A stretch of 45,083 nucleotides of DNA, taken from Priapulus caudatus (Eukaryota > Priapulida > Priapulimorpha > Priapulimorphida > Priapulidae). Below, in pieces: positions 10,702-23,311 of this stretch. The stretch's first letter is position 1; every line of letters begins with the position of its first letter. Position numbers and translations under genes: made by a program. The stretch is taken from the NCBI RefSeq assembly GCF_000485595.1, contig NW_014577067.1, positions 312,564 to 357,646 on the forward strand, read 5' to 3'. Under the pieces are notes generated by a model. That model was not told the DNA's origin and searched no databases. It saw nothing but the letters and a program-made list of their open reading frames with translations.

Positions 10702-11380
10702 AAAGACAGTGGCAATAATAATATCACTCTTTCCTTGTTCTTAAATGAATAGAAATCGCGCGCGTTGTATGTTCGGTAGGAGAATGCCAGCCGCACAGGA
10801 CGAATATGCCGAGGGGCAGATATTAGATGATGATCCACGAGGCGATGTGATTAGGGGGATTGCGAATCATGTGCTCACAGCGTAAGAACAAATTTGAGTT
10901 TATCCTACAATATATAGATCTATGATTAAGCTAACTTCTAATTTCTTTTTATTTGTCCATCATCTTTTTATTATACTTTATTTTAAATTTTTATAACACT
11001 TTTGGCCCGTCACATATACAATCGCCAAAGCTATCGTCTTTGGGTACTGTGGAAAGTTTGCATGAGCAGCAGAAAATAACTATGACGCTCTTTTATGCTT
11101 CCCAAACAACGATCTATGAATCATATTTTGCCCATTTGGATCATAGCGACATGATAACTGTAGTAAAAGGGAAAGATAGTGAAACCTCAATCAAGCAGCA
11201 GCACTACGCGATGAGACGTATCTAGTCGTGAGTGTATATATACTGACACGGCTATAACTGATGGCCATCTATCAGACTGTCTGACAGCAGCAATGTATTA
11301 TTTATTGTCGTTATTATATATACACGATTCTAAACGAGGACGCCTGGTCACACGAAGGTCATGCGCGCGCACGCGTAGGA
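10702..11380. other. Unique sequence, no gene supported
   Basis: A 90-codon open frame (10953-11225, plus) shows no recognisable domain. Confidence 0.45.
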
Positions 11381-11403
11381 TGTGCTGTGTGTGTGTGTGT
11401 GAC

Positions 11404-11434
<31 letters not shown>

Positions 11435-11590
11435 CTGCGTGCGTGCGTGCGTACGTGTGTGTGTGCGTGCGTGCGTGTGTGCGTGCGTGCGTGCGTTCCT
11501 GCTTGCCTATGCGCGCCTGCCTGAGTGCGCCAGCGTGTGTTCGTGTTATATAGGCGTGTGTGCGCGCGCACATAGGCGCGCAAGTGTATG
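11381..11590. repeat. (GT)n and (GTGC)n microsatellite
   Basis: GTGTGTGT passing into GTGCGTGCGT with CCTGCC steps. Open frames on both strands are repeat artefacts. Confidence 0.92.
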
Positions 11591-12087
11591 CCTGTGCCTG
11601 GGGTGATTTACTCAAGACTGAATGAAATGATGAAGTCAATCAATCAGTAGAAAACACAGCTCGCTGACGGTTGCTGTAGTTTTAAATTTCTCTACGCCGA
11701 GAACAAACCCTAGGGAATAAATACTCCTAAAGTAATCAATTTTAACGATCTAAGTTAATAACTACCGTGCAAAGGGGATATAGTGTAGCCACATCTTATC
11801 ACGTACCAAATATTGTGAGAACGCATAACGAGAAAACTGTGTATATTATTATGATTACGAATATAATCACTTTTATTAATCAACTTAGTTCTAAAAAACC
11901 GGGAATGTAAAGAGAATCTGTAATTATAACCACCTGTATGCGAATTCCCGAGATTCATGGCCACGCGAGCGGAACGCTGGCAATGTATTCCAAAAAATTG
12001 CATGCTCTCTTACCTCGGTCGAGCCGCTAATATAACTATAGAGGTTTTGAACGCCATGTTTTTAAACTCATCTTCCTACACTTGGTG
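11591..12087. other. Unique sequence, no gene seen
   Basis: No recognisable coding or RNA gene. Confidence 0.5.
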
Positions 12088-12095
12088 GTTTTACT

Positions 12096-12294
12096 CACTG
12101 GCAGCAAGAACCACTCCGCTGCAGCTACAGCACACACACGGCCTTTGTCTATATATGTTATATATATATAGATGTTAGATAATATATAGATATCTATAGA
12201 TTAGATAATATATAGATAATATATATAGATGTTATATATATACAAAGGCCGTGTGTGTGCTGTAGCTGCAGCGGAGTGGTTCTTGCTGCCAGTG
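12096..12294. mobile_element. Palindromic MITE, 199 bp, with 8 bp target duplication
   Basis: The ends read CACTGGCAGCAAGAACCAC and its inverse. The arms of about 55 bases are near-perfect inverted copies, with a TATA/TAGATA-rich centre. The flanks GTTTTACT (12088-12095 and 12295-12302) form an exact 8 bp duplication. The length of the duplication and the CA..TG ends suggest a hAT-mobilised MITE. No coding capacity. Confidence 0.9.
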
Positions 12295-12302
12295 GTTTTA
12301 CT

Positions 12303-12915
12303 TCGTGAAGGCGTACTACATGACTGAATGCTCATTACTAATAGGGAGGAAATTACTGTTTACACAATGGCACGGTCTATCCTTAGATAAATAGTATAAT
12401 AGTGAAGCGAACGATGTAGTAAACAATTTTCAGAGATCTAAACAGTTAATTATAGAGCAACATGCGAGAGTGTTGCGCAAGTATTGCTTTGATATGCGTG
12501 ATGTTTGAAATTAGGTCGAAATATAACAATAAAATATGCTCACAATCATGTAATTTTATCGTCAGTACCCGCCGCAACATTTTTCATATAAAAAGAAAGC
12601 GCGAGCGCTATCTGGCGGTTACTTTGATGAAATCTATTTTTTACCATGTAAAACCATCGGCCACGAGATTTGTGTTCTCTCCTGGGAGCCGTTCGCTCTT
12701 TCTGATCGTGCTTTCTATGACAGGCCGCCTGTCGTCAGCTTTACCTACCGAGCTTTTTATTGATAACGTTGCCCGATAGATCGCCGATGCGAAGGATAGA
12801 TGCCAGGGAAATGAAGTCGTATCGGTGATGAATCTTGGCTATGTGACTTTGTGAACAACTCTGCATCCATTTATCTTATCAATAATAGCGAGCACGACAC
12901 CACTGAGTTGCATAT
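12303..12915. other. Unique sequence, no gene supported
   Basis: A 105-codon open frame (12462-12779, plus) has no recognisable domain or context. Confidence 0.45.
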
Positions 12916-12916
<1 letters not shown>

Positions 12917-12952
<36 letters not shown>

Positions 12953-13155
12953 TTAATAATAATAATGCGCAAAATTCTGGATTAAATCCCTATATGTCCC
13001 AGGTTGGGACACGGCTAACCCAGAAGCCACCGGCTAATGCCGTGATCCACTTTGGAAATAATAATAATAAAAAATAAATAAATAAAATAATGATAATTAA
13101 AATAATAATAATAATAATAATAATAATTAAAATAATAATAATTATTATTATATAC
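12917..13155. repeat. (TAA)n arrays flanking a short core, possible SINE tail
   Basis: TAA repeats at 12917-12965 and 13058-13155 enclose a roughly 90 bp core containing the palindrome TGTCCCAGGTTGGGACA. A core with TAA tails resembles a small retroposon inserted beside its own tail, but no polymerase III box is convincing. Confidence 0.5.
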
Positions 13156-13935
13156 AGCTCAATGGTCGGCACCGTTTATATCAGGATACATCGAGGCGGG
13201 CATGATGTGTCGGCGGTGGCTGTAGCGTCTATATAGCTCTGAGAAGAATTTTCCGTTTCGAGCTCGCGTCGTTGGTATCAAATGCCGTCTTGCGCTACGC
13301 CCGCATGATAACCCGAAGCGCTGCTCGACGAAAATCGTTTAACATCTTAAGGGGACTTCAGAGGCATCGGTTCCGAACGCCAGTGTCGCATTCCGACAAG
13401 CGCGGATAACGCAATTGTATACATTGTGATGGAAAGTTCCAACGAGGACCTCGGTGGACCGATAGTATTCATGAGGGGCCTTTATTTAGCAGCATTTCCA
13501 TTTAAAATTTATCCGACCAAAGGCTGCACGGCACCAGAGATTCCGCGGGCCAATAGCCGCTATTTCAGCTATGAATTTTTTAAGAGAAATGTGTATTTTC
13601 CTTTTCGTTATATTGCGCGCCGCTGCTTTTGGCAGATGGACATGCATAATTGATTGTGCTTAAATCTTTTGATTCGACTTTCATTGATTTAAGTTTGTAA
13701 GAGAACAGCCACGGAATTACAATGTCTTTAAAGTATGAAATCATCAGACGGGAAGAGAAATTTATAATTAATATAACTTTACATCAATATTTTACGAGCT
13801 ATTTAAGACTTGACTTGACATGGATACTTTATGCTTTTATTTCATATTCTACCGCATTATTGATACTTTAGTTCCAATAACAATACCTTTATTTTTATAC
13901 TTTTATACCAATACTGTTATTTTTACCAAAGCAAA
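13156..13935. other. Unique sequence, no gene supported
   Basis: No recognised gene. A 75-codon open frame at 13426-13653 lacks any domain signature. Confidence 0.45.

Positions 13936-13976
<41 letters not shown>
13936..13976. repeat. (TA)n microsatellite
   Basis: About 20 TA units, 45 bases before the left boundary of the large duplication. Confidence 0.95.
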
Positions 13977-13978
<2 letters not shown>

Positions 13979-14701
13979 CCAGCTTTTCTCGCCGACATTA
14001 ATTTAATGTGTAATAGTTGTTTTTATAAAGTAATTGTATAATATGGCGTAAATTGCTTGTTATTACTACCGGAGCAGGAAATGCGCCATTCTGTAAAACA
14101 TAAGCGCGAAATAAAAAACGCCCAGCTAAACATGTTACAAGTACAGAAATGCCCAACTTTTATGTGACTGAAATTTCCTTGCCCTACGGTTGGTTGGTGG
14201 CGCATCGTCGCATGGCAGACAAGTCAGTGGTGATGATGATGCCTATACTCCCGGACTCAGTAATGATTCTCTAGAGATCGGTAAACTCGAAGCGACACTA
14301 TAGAATTCGCATTCACCATGTGTCTACTTAGCGCCGAACGGGAATTGCAAAATAGGCTTATGGTATAACCTAATTAATCAACGCATTCTAGAGCATGTTT
14401 AGCACGCTCACGGGCATACGTACACGCATACACGGCGCGATAGAACACTTACACGCATGTACAACCATGCGCGTGTGCACACGCATACGAACGTACACGT
14501 ACATTCACACAAACAGCACACGCGTATGCGCACGCAATACACGCACTCACAGCCACACAACCAGATTCACGCGCACATTTGCATACATGCATATACTTGA
14601 TTAAGGAGTTGGTTAGTCGCAGATTGAGTGATGGGCAGTGGATGTGGCGGCAATTCCAGTTACAAAACTAAAGACAGTTCTTACAAGTTGCGCGCATCAA
14701 C

Positions 14702-17700
14702 ATGATTAGCTCATTGGCAAGACACAAGGGACCTATGTCATTATGCTCTTGAATATATACCAATAATATACACTACTGGAGTGGATATAATACAATGTCA
14801 GGTAGTCCAGAAAACCGAAATAAGCCATTGTGAGTGCACTCCCCATCATAAATGTCGCCTGCAACATATTACGACACCATCTGGCAGCCATAACGGAGGC
14901 GCTTAAGACCTTCAGTTAGACATCTCGAGGCAAATATACTATTATGCTTGTCGATAAACAACTGTACTGCAAGGCAAAACTTGCTTGACAATGCGGATTC
15001 CAACACGACATCTCTGCTTGAGATTTCACATACAACTCACTTCGCAAACGTCAATTGGTCAACATATGGCTGACTTCGGGCCTGGAAGATATATGATCCG
15101 AGATGGTGTCTTCGGATCCAAACTGCAGCAAATATAATGAAAGGGAAGATGTGGAATCGCAATATTCCGTGCCAGTGGCGTAGACAAAGGTCCAGTTTGT
15201 GGGGGATGATTTTCGCTGTTACTTCCATGACAATTGTATAGGAAGGAGTGCTGCGCAGTAGCGCTACACGCGCGAGGCGCCTTGCGCAAAAGCCCTTAAT
15301 AGGTGGGTCCAGGCCCGCGCCCTAGGCCCCTGTCAGGGGTGCAGGGGCATAGCCCTTGCCCGGTCCAGGGGCGCGAGCCCCGGAAGCTCTTGATTTACAA
15401 TTGTAGAACACTTCAAGATGGCCGTTTTGAGAGAATTGAAAAACAAATTGATATTATAAGTGCAATTGTTGTGAATTCTAGGGTAATATTTTTTCTTTCG
15501 GACCCAGGAGGTTTAATAATACACGCAAACCCCCCCACCCACACACAACAGTGCGGATCGAAGAAACAAAAAATTAATAGAGGTGGCGAATCATGCGAGC
15601 TAAGGCACGAAGCGCCCGGGGGGGAGGGGGGTTGAGGCGGGTTGTCACCCTCCATTGTGTGCGAATTGTTGGAAAGTCTGCAACTAAAGCACTCAATTTT
15701 GGACATCTCTATCATAGAATATCAGGATTTTCCTCTTCAGGGTCAATGTCCCTCTCCTGTTTTAAAGGGGGGGGGGGTCCCGGGATTTTTGTTCTGAAAA
15801 GTAAACACCTCTTCGATGCAATTTCCTGGCAGCTATCGAGGCAAGCACTATTAAACAATCTTTAATTCAACAATAACATCACTGTTGGTTGATTATTTTT
15901 ACCTTTGGGGACACCAACTAAATACTTACCTACCAATATTGCTATGTACATGTCCTCACTGGGGTTACCAGTGCAGACTTACTAGGCTAAAATACCTTCT
16001 GCCCTGCAAATTCAGGGGGGGGGTGGCGAACCCCACGTACTACGACCCCGCTGTTGCAACTACAGCAGCTGGAATCAATCTCTTCATGAAATTTTTGATA
16101 TAAACGTAATATTTTACTGAAACTTAAAACTGCAAAAAAATATGAGAAAACAAACCAGATTTGAACAAAAAGTGCATTTTTTTCACCCCTTAATACAAAA
16201 TCCAGGAATATACCTTCCGGTCGGCTCAGCACCGCCCATCCCCACCCCCCAAAAAGTGAGATAAAATAGAATTTTCCACATTCAATTCGCCCGTGAAGAT
16301 CAACATCCCAACCTCTCAATAGGTCTATTCATAATTTTGAATAAAGCAAGGATTTAACTTTCGTGAGCAGTGATAAGACTTTGGGAATTTTGAAAAAAAA
16401 ATAGTATATGGGGAACCCAAGTCTAAAATTAACCTTCTGAGTTTCAGTAAAAATAATTCATTCTGGAACGAACGTTACATTGCTATTTTACAGTAAATAT
16501 ATGTCACGTTCCATTTCTGTAATAATACATTAGAAGAGTTGAATAGCGATGACGGATTTTGTAGATAAAAATGCGCAAGTTATTTATTGTCTGTAAAATA
16601 TTAAAATTTTCTCTCAGATTCTTCTGAAGTAGGGGGGGGATTGAAAGCCACCCACCTCAAATAAGTGTGGGGGTATATTACGCCCATCCCTGCTATCTAC
16701 GCCCCCCAGCCCCTGTCAGTTAAACTCAAAAATTTGACTTTTGATCATGCATACAATATTCATAATCAATAGAATCTTTGTTAGCAGTACTCTACAGGCG
16801 CCGCAGAACTAATTTTTGAAATTTGGGGTGCAACAATGCTTCGACAGTGGCCAATTGCAGGTTTTCGACGGAAGGGTGGTAAGAAACAGGCGGGGGTATG
16901 CGGGTCCTCCCCAGAAAATATTGGCGAATCCCCACTTTTTCCTCGCTGAAAAGTAGGGGGATGATTGTACACCCCACCACGTCCAATAAGCGGGGGGTGG
17001 AGGATGCATCCCCACCCCATCCCGCTATCTACGCCCTGTTCCGTGACACAAACTGAACACTTCTAAACATTGTGGATTACATTATATCCACAGCTTCTGC
17101 GTGAGGCTGAAGAATCTGAACTCAACATTGAATGTGTGATAACTAATGGCTCTGCTCGTACGTGGTGTCAAAGTGTGAAGAGCTTGCATGCCGTCTCATG
17201 TCAGGAAATTGCGATGAATGCCAGCATCTCCGCATGACCGCGACTTGGTGATGTGGGAGGCAGTATCATGAAATGCTCGTCAGAATCGCATACTTCGTTC
17301 TACACGACACTGAGATGTCGAGCAATTGTCATCTGTAGATCTCTCGTCATTTTGCGGGAAATGCTACCCGTGGTTTCGCGTATTATACCATCATTACTAC
17401 CAAGATGAGGACCGGTGTTTCTGATGACGAAGTAAAACTGCACCAAGAGGTATACAGAGGATTTTTTCAGGGTGATTTGCTGGTTAAAAAAACAAAGCAT
17501 ACATTCAATCAACTTCCCGATGACCAAGGTCTTGAACATCTTTCAACAAACTTGGGAAGTTGGCTGGAGGTCTTATTGCATTACGCAAGATACCTCTGCC
17601 TTACATCGATGGAGTATTACCTTTCAACGAAAGGGCTAGACTAGCAGAGGATACATATTCATTGTTTGGAATACATCAGGAAAACAATGAAAGTGAATAT

Positions 17701-19520
17701 TGTCACAAAGAGTGTGGCCCTTCACGACCAGTACGGATAGTCGCCATGCAATAAAAATAGCTGAACAGTTACAACGCTTTGCTGCATACAGTCCACAGAG
17801 TGAACTCATTCAGACTTGCACGGGAGATGTTGCTACAGATTACATTAAATCAGACATATGTGGTGCCAAGACGAAGGGCTGGAACAACTGAAATCGTTTG
17901 TAGAAACAACTTTCACGATACCATTAGCGAAAACAACAAGTCAAAAACAATGACCTCGATATATAAATCTGAAACACAGAGAAATACACCGAAGGCAAAC
18001 GTGAAATCAAACCGCGAACTTTTTTGTTGTCTGTTAACGACAAAGGAATCTGGACGAGAAGTAGAATAGGAGAAAATGCTTCACCAGGATTTTGTGCAGT
18101 TCCTCTATGACTTTGCACAGTCAGACGGCAAGTTTGCGAAAGCGGACAAATTGCAACTAATGAATATTCTGTCGAAAGATGCATCCAGCCAGATTTGCCT
18201 ATCAGTGACATCGTTTAAAAACTGCATGTACCATTATTGATGGTATGGCAGTGGTACAATCTATTAGAAACCGACAGCCAGCAGTTACGTTTCGTGAATT
18301 AGCAGTGTGTTTGTGAACTGTGTGAAGTCACACGGTAGAAAATTCAGACAGGATAGATATTATATAATATATTTGATCGATACGAGGATAATTGCATATT
18401 AAAGAAGCGTACACGAGAAAGACGACGATCTGGGACAAAACAAATTAGGAGGTTGATTAACAGGTAAAGACACAAAAGCTTCCTCAGAACTGGAAGACAT
18501 TTATCACTCTCGCTGAAAACAAAGCCGATCTTGCTCGTTTCTTGTCAGAGGAATTGATCATCTCTAGTGAACTTGGCGGTAAAGAGATATAATTGTGAGT
18601 GGAGGGTTTACAAAAATAACGAAACCATATGTACCTCAGAACATGATGTGTCAACACTTTCAACAAACCACGAGGAGGCTGACACGCCAAAATTGTTCTT
18701 ATGCGTGCGATGCTGCAGACCACGGATATGAGCGAACGATTGTAGTTTGCAGGGATACCGATGTGTTAGTGATGTTAACAGTAATTTTTGGTAAACGTTG
18801 TCACAGGAGGTTTGGATGAAGGCAAGGAACTTCAAAGAATCTTCTTCGCATGATAAGAGTCCATGACATTGCAATAACAACAACACTCGAAGGGATTGTT
18901 AGCTTTTCACGCGCTAAACGGGAAGTGACACGACGAGTCAGTTTGCAGGAATTTCTAAAAACACTGCATGGAAAATATTCATTGAAGATTCAGAGCGGCA
19001 TTCATGGGTTGGAACAGAATGTACCACTAACATCACATAGATTGCTATCATCAGTGGAAGCATTTATAATGCATGATAGTATCTGTATGACCAACGACAC
19101 AACATCGGTAGTCATACAGGGATTCGCGTTGTCGAAGTTTCTTCCAATGCCAAGACGAATATATTGACTATTTGCCACCAACGAAAGACGCACTGGTACT
19201 ACATTGTCATCGAGCCCACTGTCAGAGCCTCATTTGAACGCAGTGTGTAGATAGTACTCAGAGCATTCCTTCGCAATTTGACTGCGGTTGGTATATGCAG
19301 GATGCATTCTGAAACCACGGCTCATGACACTGAATTCACTTCGTGCCAATACTATGGCAAATAGACATGTGGCTGTAGTAAGGTTCGACGGACCTTGTTG
19401 CCGTACACGTAGCTGTACATGTACCAAAAACAATGTGCTGCACCGGTTGCGTGCAAAATGCAACATGGCCTGTATGAACCGGCATACAACAATGTTCTTG
19501 GGGTGTGACTGTTTTTAAAA
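14702..19520 (+). pseudogene. Family A transposon protein, copy A1 (broken, interrupted by hAT insertion)
   Basis: Same coding region as A2 (25477-28440), split by the element at 15173-17038 and by many frameshifts. Before the insertion the frame pieces carry the SGYNTMSG and YDTIWAA motifs. After it come the FNQLPDDQGLEH-type central motif (17500-17550) and the nuclease motifs: IIDG (about 18236), NHEEAD-equivalent (about 18670), DTDVLVML (about 18757) and the ALTGSDTTS-equivalent (about 18915). The cysteine-rich tail (CCRTRSCTCTKNN, 19395-19440) is better preserved than in A2. It shares with A2 the insertion before FDRY and the 2-base insertion before the NHEEAD block, so those lesions predate the duplication. 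Extra one-base changes at homopolymers may be assembly errors. No product is expected. Confidence 0.82.
15173..17038. mobile_element. hAT-like non-autonomous element, 1866 bp, inserted in A1
   Basis: The left end is CAGTGGCGTAGACA and the right end, reverse complemented, is CAGGGCGTAGATAG. It is flanked by TTCCGTGC (15165-15172) and TTCCGTGA (17039-17046), an 8 bp duplication with one mismatch. The matching place in A2 (about 25985-26030) has no such insert, which confirms the boundaries. The interior is rich in G and C runs. A right-end-like segment ending GCTATCTACGCCCC recurs internally at about 16629-16715. No transposase is recognisable. Confidence 0.88.
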
Positions 19521-22149
19521 CTACAATATTCTGACAACTTCTGGTATGCTTATATATGTTTTTATGTTGCGTTAGACTGTTGAATAGTAATGGAAGTAAC
19601 AAGTTCAAGTTCAAGTAAAATTTATTTTCATCGGTATATCATGAACATTGTAAAATAAGCTAAGAGCTTTGCACCGATATCAAACAAGAAGTAAAAGATA
19701 TTGATTAAACATAAATAAAACCTGGCGTAACTGCAGTGTTACTATTCACATAGGCCTAATTGGCCGTATTGGCCTTAAACTAATAACAACAATATTATTC
19801 AATATATCACATGTCAATTAGCGACACATTGAGCATCTTCACCTGTACCCACCCCACGTTTCGAGTAGCCTTCTAAAACACGTTGAAGTTCTCACTCCGA
19901 CGTATACATTTTCGGTAAATCGTTCCATTATCTAGCTCCTTCATACTTTAAGCTTTTCTTACCACAAGTGGCTCTTTCGAAAACGTGGGATGTGTACACG
20001 GTAATTAAAACTATAATCTGGACTCATTCGATCTTTACAACAAGATCGTGGAGGTATACAGGCGCGATCTTTAGTGAAGAATTTTAAAACTTCACATGGT
20101 TATAGCTTTTGTCTTTGTAGTTTGAGACCGACTGATTTGTTTCTTGCTATAGCTGTCCATAGTCACCGCTGAAGTCATTATACACAAGTTTTAATGGCTC
20201 TATAATTGAGCTTTTCTAGCTTTTTTCTCGTTTTTGCTTTATCAACAAAAGTGCCATATAATAGGGCAAAAAGTTAAAATCTGAGCTGAATAAAGACGAA
20301 TATATTATTTTCTTGCAACTAACAGCAGATGCCGTCGATACGTTTTAAGTGCATTTATTTGCCTGGCCACCTTTTGACACACGCTTTGAAAATGTGCCCA
20401 CCAAAGTTGAGTTTAAAATCAATGGTCACACCCAGCAATTTTACTTCATGGGTGCATTAATATCCGTCCCCCCAACAGTGAAGTGGGGGCATCGATCAAT
20501 AGGTTTTCTTCCCAATCGCAATGCCCTGAAACGGCAGGGTTTGCCTGCATTTGATTTTTGAAAACCAGTCGATCAGCACCTCCGCCTCAGCTCTCGAGGG
20601 TATTTTTCATATCTACAGAAGTCTTCACTAGAGTAGGAAATGGTATTGTCAGTCTGCATAGTTAACACAAACTTGCGTCAATTCATAAAAATAGAAATAT
20701 ATCATTTAATAAATATGTTAATATCACTATCAGGTGGACCTAGTATGGATCCCTGCGGTATTCTTTTTGGCAAGGTAATAGAAAGTCCTGCAAGAATTTA
20801 CCCAATGCGTACCACACTGTTTTGCGATCTTGTCAAATAGCTTTGTATAGATTGTACCAGCACTGTTGTTGTCGCACCAATTGTATGCTTTTAGCTCTTC
20901 TCAAAATCATGCGTAGGCAAGCAGTCATAAGCCTCTCGACAATCAAGACAAAAAACAACCATTTAAGAATAGCAGCCAACAAAATGACCCGGTCGAGAGC
21001 CGCATCTCCAACTCCTCTGTCAGCGCTATAGAGCGGATTGGCAGCGTTACCCTTGCGATACGCCGACGAGGTATGGGTGAAAGAGTCCTGAAAGTGGTTA
21101 CCTGAAGTTGGTCCGCGATTGCCCTCTCTCAAAACAGTTTGGAATACTATAAGGTAGTATACTGATTAGTCTGTAGTTATCCTTAATCCAAACTGTATGC
21201 ATCTTTTGTTTAAATTGGTGATAGCGTGCTTTTTTATAGACGCAGCTGGAAGGAGCTGTCTCCCCCTCTTAACATTTCATTATAATAGCAAGTAATAGGT
21301 TCTACAATGGCTGCGTTTTATCCTTGTTTTAGTACCTTACAGAAGCAGGTTTATCGTGCCCTGTTGTGCTTTCTTAGCGCTGTCAATTCTTGACAAGCTA
21401 TTTGATCTACCTGCCAGGAGCTGATGCGGGTTGAAGGTAAGTTTGTGGCCCTGGTTTGCCTTTTCTCGTACCTTCTCATAACACTACGGATGGCTCGTAA
21501 CCTCCTTGTTCTGAACACGGTCTCTTCGATATTATCGCGGCATACACTAACAAAAAATGTAAGTTGAAATATATTTGAATACGGGATGTCTGAAAATCGG
21601 ATACGACAGCATTATCACTCACTCAAAGCGCAAGAGCATCTTCACCAACTTGGAAGCACCTTTACGTCAGAATGGTTTTGATGGTAGGCAGAAATCTGTG
21701 ATTTTGGTCCACTCAAGCACACCTTTTCCATAAGTATGCTGTTGACATCTGATCATATGTTATGTCTCTTCTTAGTTTTTGTAACCTTATTCCTTTCGAA
21801 TTCAGAAATTTTCCCCAGTTCTTTTTTGATTTACATTTTAGGAAATACGCCAAAGTTTTTTCGTTACAGTTCTGATATAGCATTTCCGTTAATTCCCACG
21901 TTCATAAAGGGGGCAGTTTTCCTCCTTGTTTTCTTTACCTTTAATGGGAATGTGCCGGTCGATACTCGCCAACAATCACCCCGAGGCCCAGTAGACATCA
22001 TGCTATGTCATGAAACACATGTGGCCAACATGGAAGTGGTAAGCGCCTCCCACGTTACCCGACCAACTCACTCTTATCAAGGTTTTTTGAAAGCATCTAT
22101 ACGCGGATTTGGGTCTGCGAGTGGGTAATAATTTTACATTTCATACACA

Positions 22150-22664
22150 AAGCTATAATGTGGTGTACAATGCACTCAGCCAATATCACTATGACATGGA
22201 ATTTTTTGAAGACCTATAACGAAGTTGTCAGTATGATCGTCGACTAGAGACGGATCACAGTTTTTTGTAAAACATGAGGTGTTTTTATCAATTTGCTGAA
22301 GTCGAAAACGTCACAAATGTTCTTCAGTGTCTGCGACTTCTCTGGACGTAGCATGTCAAAGTTCAGGTCGCCCATAAGCAGCAGGTTTTTATGGGTTTGC
22401 ATGCTTTGTCTCTAGGGACGTGATGAATGTTCCTCCGAGAAAGTTCGATTGCGCCATGGTTGGCGTCTTGTAGGCGGCCCATCATCAGCCACTTTTTATT
22501 GTTGATAACCAGCTCGATGTTCAACGCTTCCACTGTTTTTGTTCTCCGCGCTTAATTCTCGCGTGAATGGATGTCGGCTCCTAACATAGACCATAACACC
22601 ACCTCCGCGTTATCGTTCGGTCTCTTCGGTAGAGAACGATAACCTTCCACTCCAAAATTGCGCG
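22150..22664 (-). pseudogene. APE-type endonuclease domain of LINE1, degraded
   Basis: Continues from the IAYLNINSMKTKY motif at about 22790-22750. The reading frame breaks repeatedly after DASFP. Still legible are LLMGDLNFDMLRPEKS (about 22390-22335), which holds the GDxN catalytic motif of exonuclease-endonuclease-phosphatase enzymes, then LIKTP and CFTK..PSLVDD, hallmarks of this LINE endonuclease. At least two frameshifts are needed to read it. Confidence 0.75.
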
Positions 22665-23135
22665 TCAGGGAAAAGATGCGTCGATTTTGCTTTCTCCTAT
22701 CGCTAGAACGTCAACGAGTTTCTGGTATAGAACATCAGTTACCATTGTGTACTTCGTTTTCATTGAGTTGATGTTTAAGTACGCGATTATAAGGTTCGAA
22801 TGATTATTCCTCTGAAGTATTACGAGTTCTTCAAGATAGTTTTCATCACAGTTGTTACTACTGTGACTAACGTTCAGTGAATCGTGTTCAACTGCTGACG
22901 AATCGTCTTCGAGATAGTTACCATCACTGTTGTTACTACTGTGACTGACGTTCGGTGAATCGTGTTCAACTGCCGACGAATCGTTTTCGAGATAGTTATC
23001 CTCACAGTAGGTACTACTGTGACTAACATTCGGTGAAACGTGTTCAACTGCCGGCGAATCGTCTTCGAGATAGTTATCGTTACAGTTGTTTCTACTGTGA
23101 CTAGCGTTCGGTGAATCGTGTTCGGGCTTCGTCAT
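22665..23135 (-). CDS. LINE1 tandem-repeat linker and endonuclease N-terminus (ORF fragment, 156 aa)
   Basis: The first two thirds are about four copies of a 26-residue acidic unit (DSPNVSHSSNNCDENYLEDD plus SSAVEH). The last third, from LIIAYLNINS to IGESKIDASFP, is the start of an APE-type endonuclease, with the Asn and Glu metal-ligand motifs NINS and ESKID. The methionine at the listed start is not a real start. The frame continues upstream toward the PHD-like finger across a frameshift. The unit repeat is specific to this element and its role is unknown. Confidence 0.8.
   Translation of the reverse strand: MTKPEHDSPNASHSRNNCNDNYLEDDSPAVEHVSPNVSHSSTYCEDNYLENDSSAVEHDSPNVSHSSNNSDGNYLEDDSSAVEHDSLNVSHSSNNCDENYLEELVILQRNNHSNLIIAYLNINSMKTKYTMVTDVLYQKLVDVLAIGESKIDASFP
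22815..23125 (-). repeat. 78 bp coding minisatellite in LINE1 (about 4 units)
   Basis: GTTACTACTGTGACT recurs at 78 bp steps (22854, 22932 and so on), preserving the reading frame as 26 residues. Units differ at a few positions, including synonymous ones. Confidence 0.92.
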
Positions 23136-23311
23136 CCGATACCTGCATGCTCACCATCTGTGGCACTGGTGGTGGGGGGGCGACATGCCAAGCATTGGTA
23201 TTCAAGGGATGGCGTTCCCTCTGTGTACTGAGTGAACGTAGGGATGTCCATGTTTATACACTTTCTGTGGAGCCATATGTTTCACAGGAGTCGCATGCTA
23301 TGGCTTGTTGA

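Larger units (their letters stand above)
14021..21240. repeat. Large direct duplication, copy 1
   Basis: Aligns by eye with 24811-30072 from TTTTTATAAAGTAA onward. It includes a CA/CG-rich microsatellite (14398-14600 versus 25190-25370), the family A coding region and the 3' part of the antisense LINE. Without the hAT insertion it is about 5.35 kb against 5.26 kb for copy 2. Differences are dominated by 1-2 base indels, which suggests sequence error in this copy as well as true divergence. Confidence 0.9.

Noticed and set aside
10953-11225. 90-codon plus-strand frame
   Set aside because: No domain or context; length is within chance expectation for AT-rich DNA of this size.
15303-15715. About 100-codon frames on both strands inside the hAT-like insertion
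   Set aside because: GC-run composition, no transposase or dimerisation motif; the element appears non-autonomous.
21736-22128. 130-codon plus-strand frame with hydrophobic start
   Set aside because: Antisense to the linker between LINE1 endonuclease and reverse transcriptase. The minus strand carries the LINE signal.
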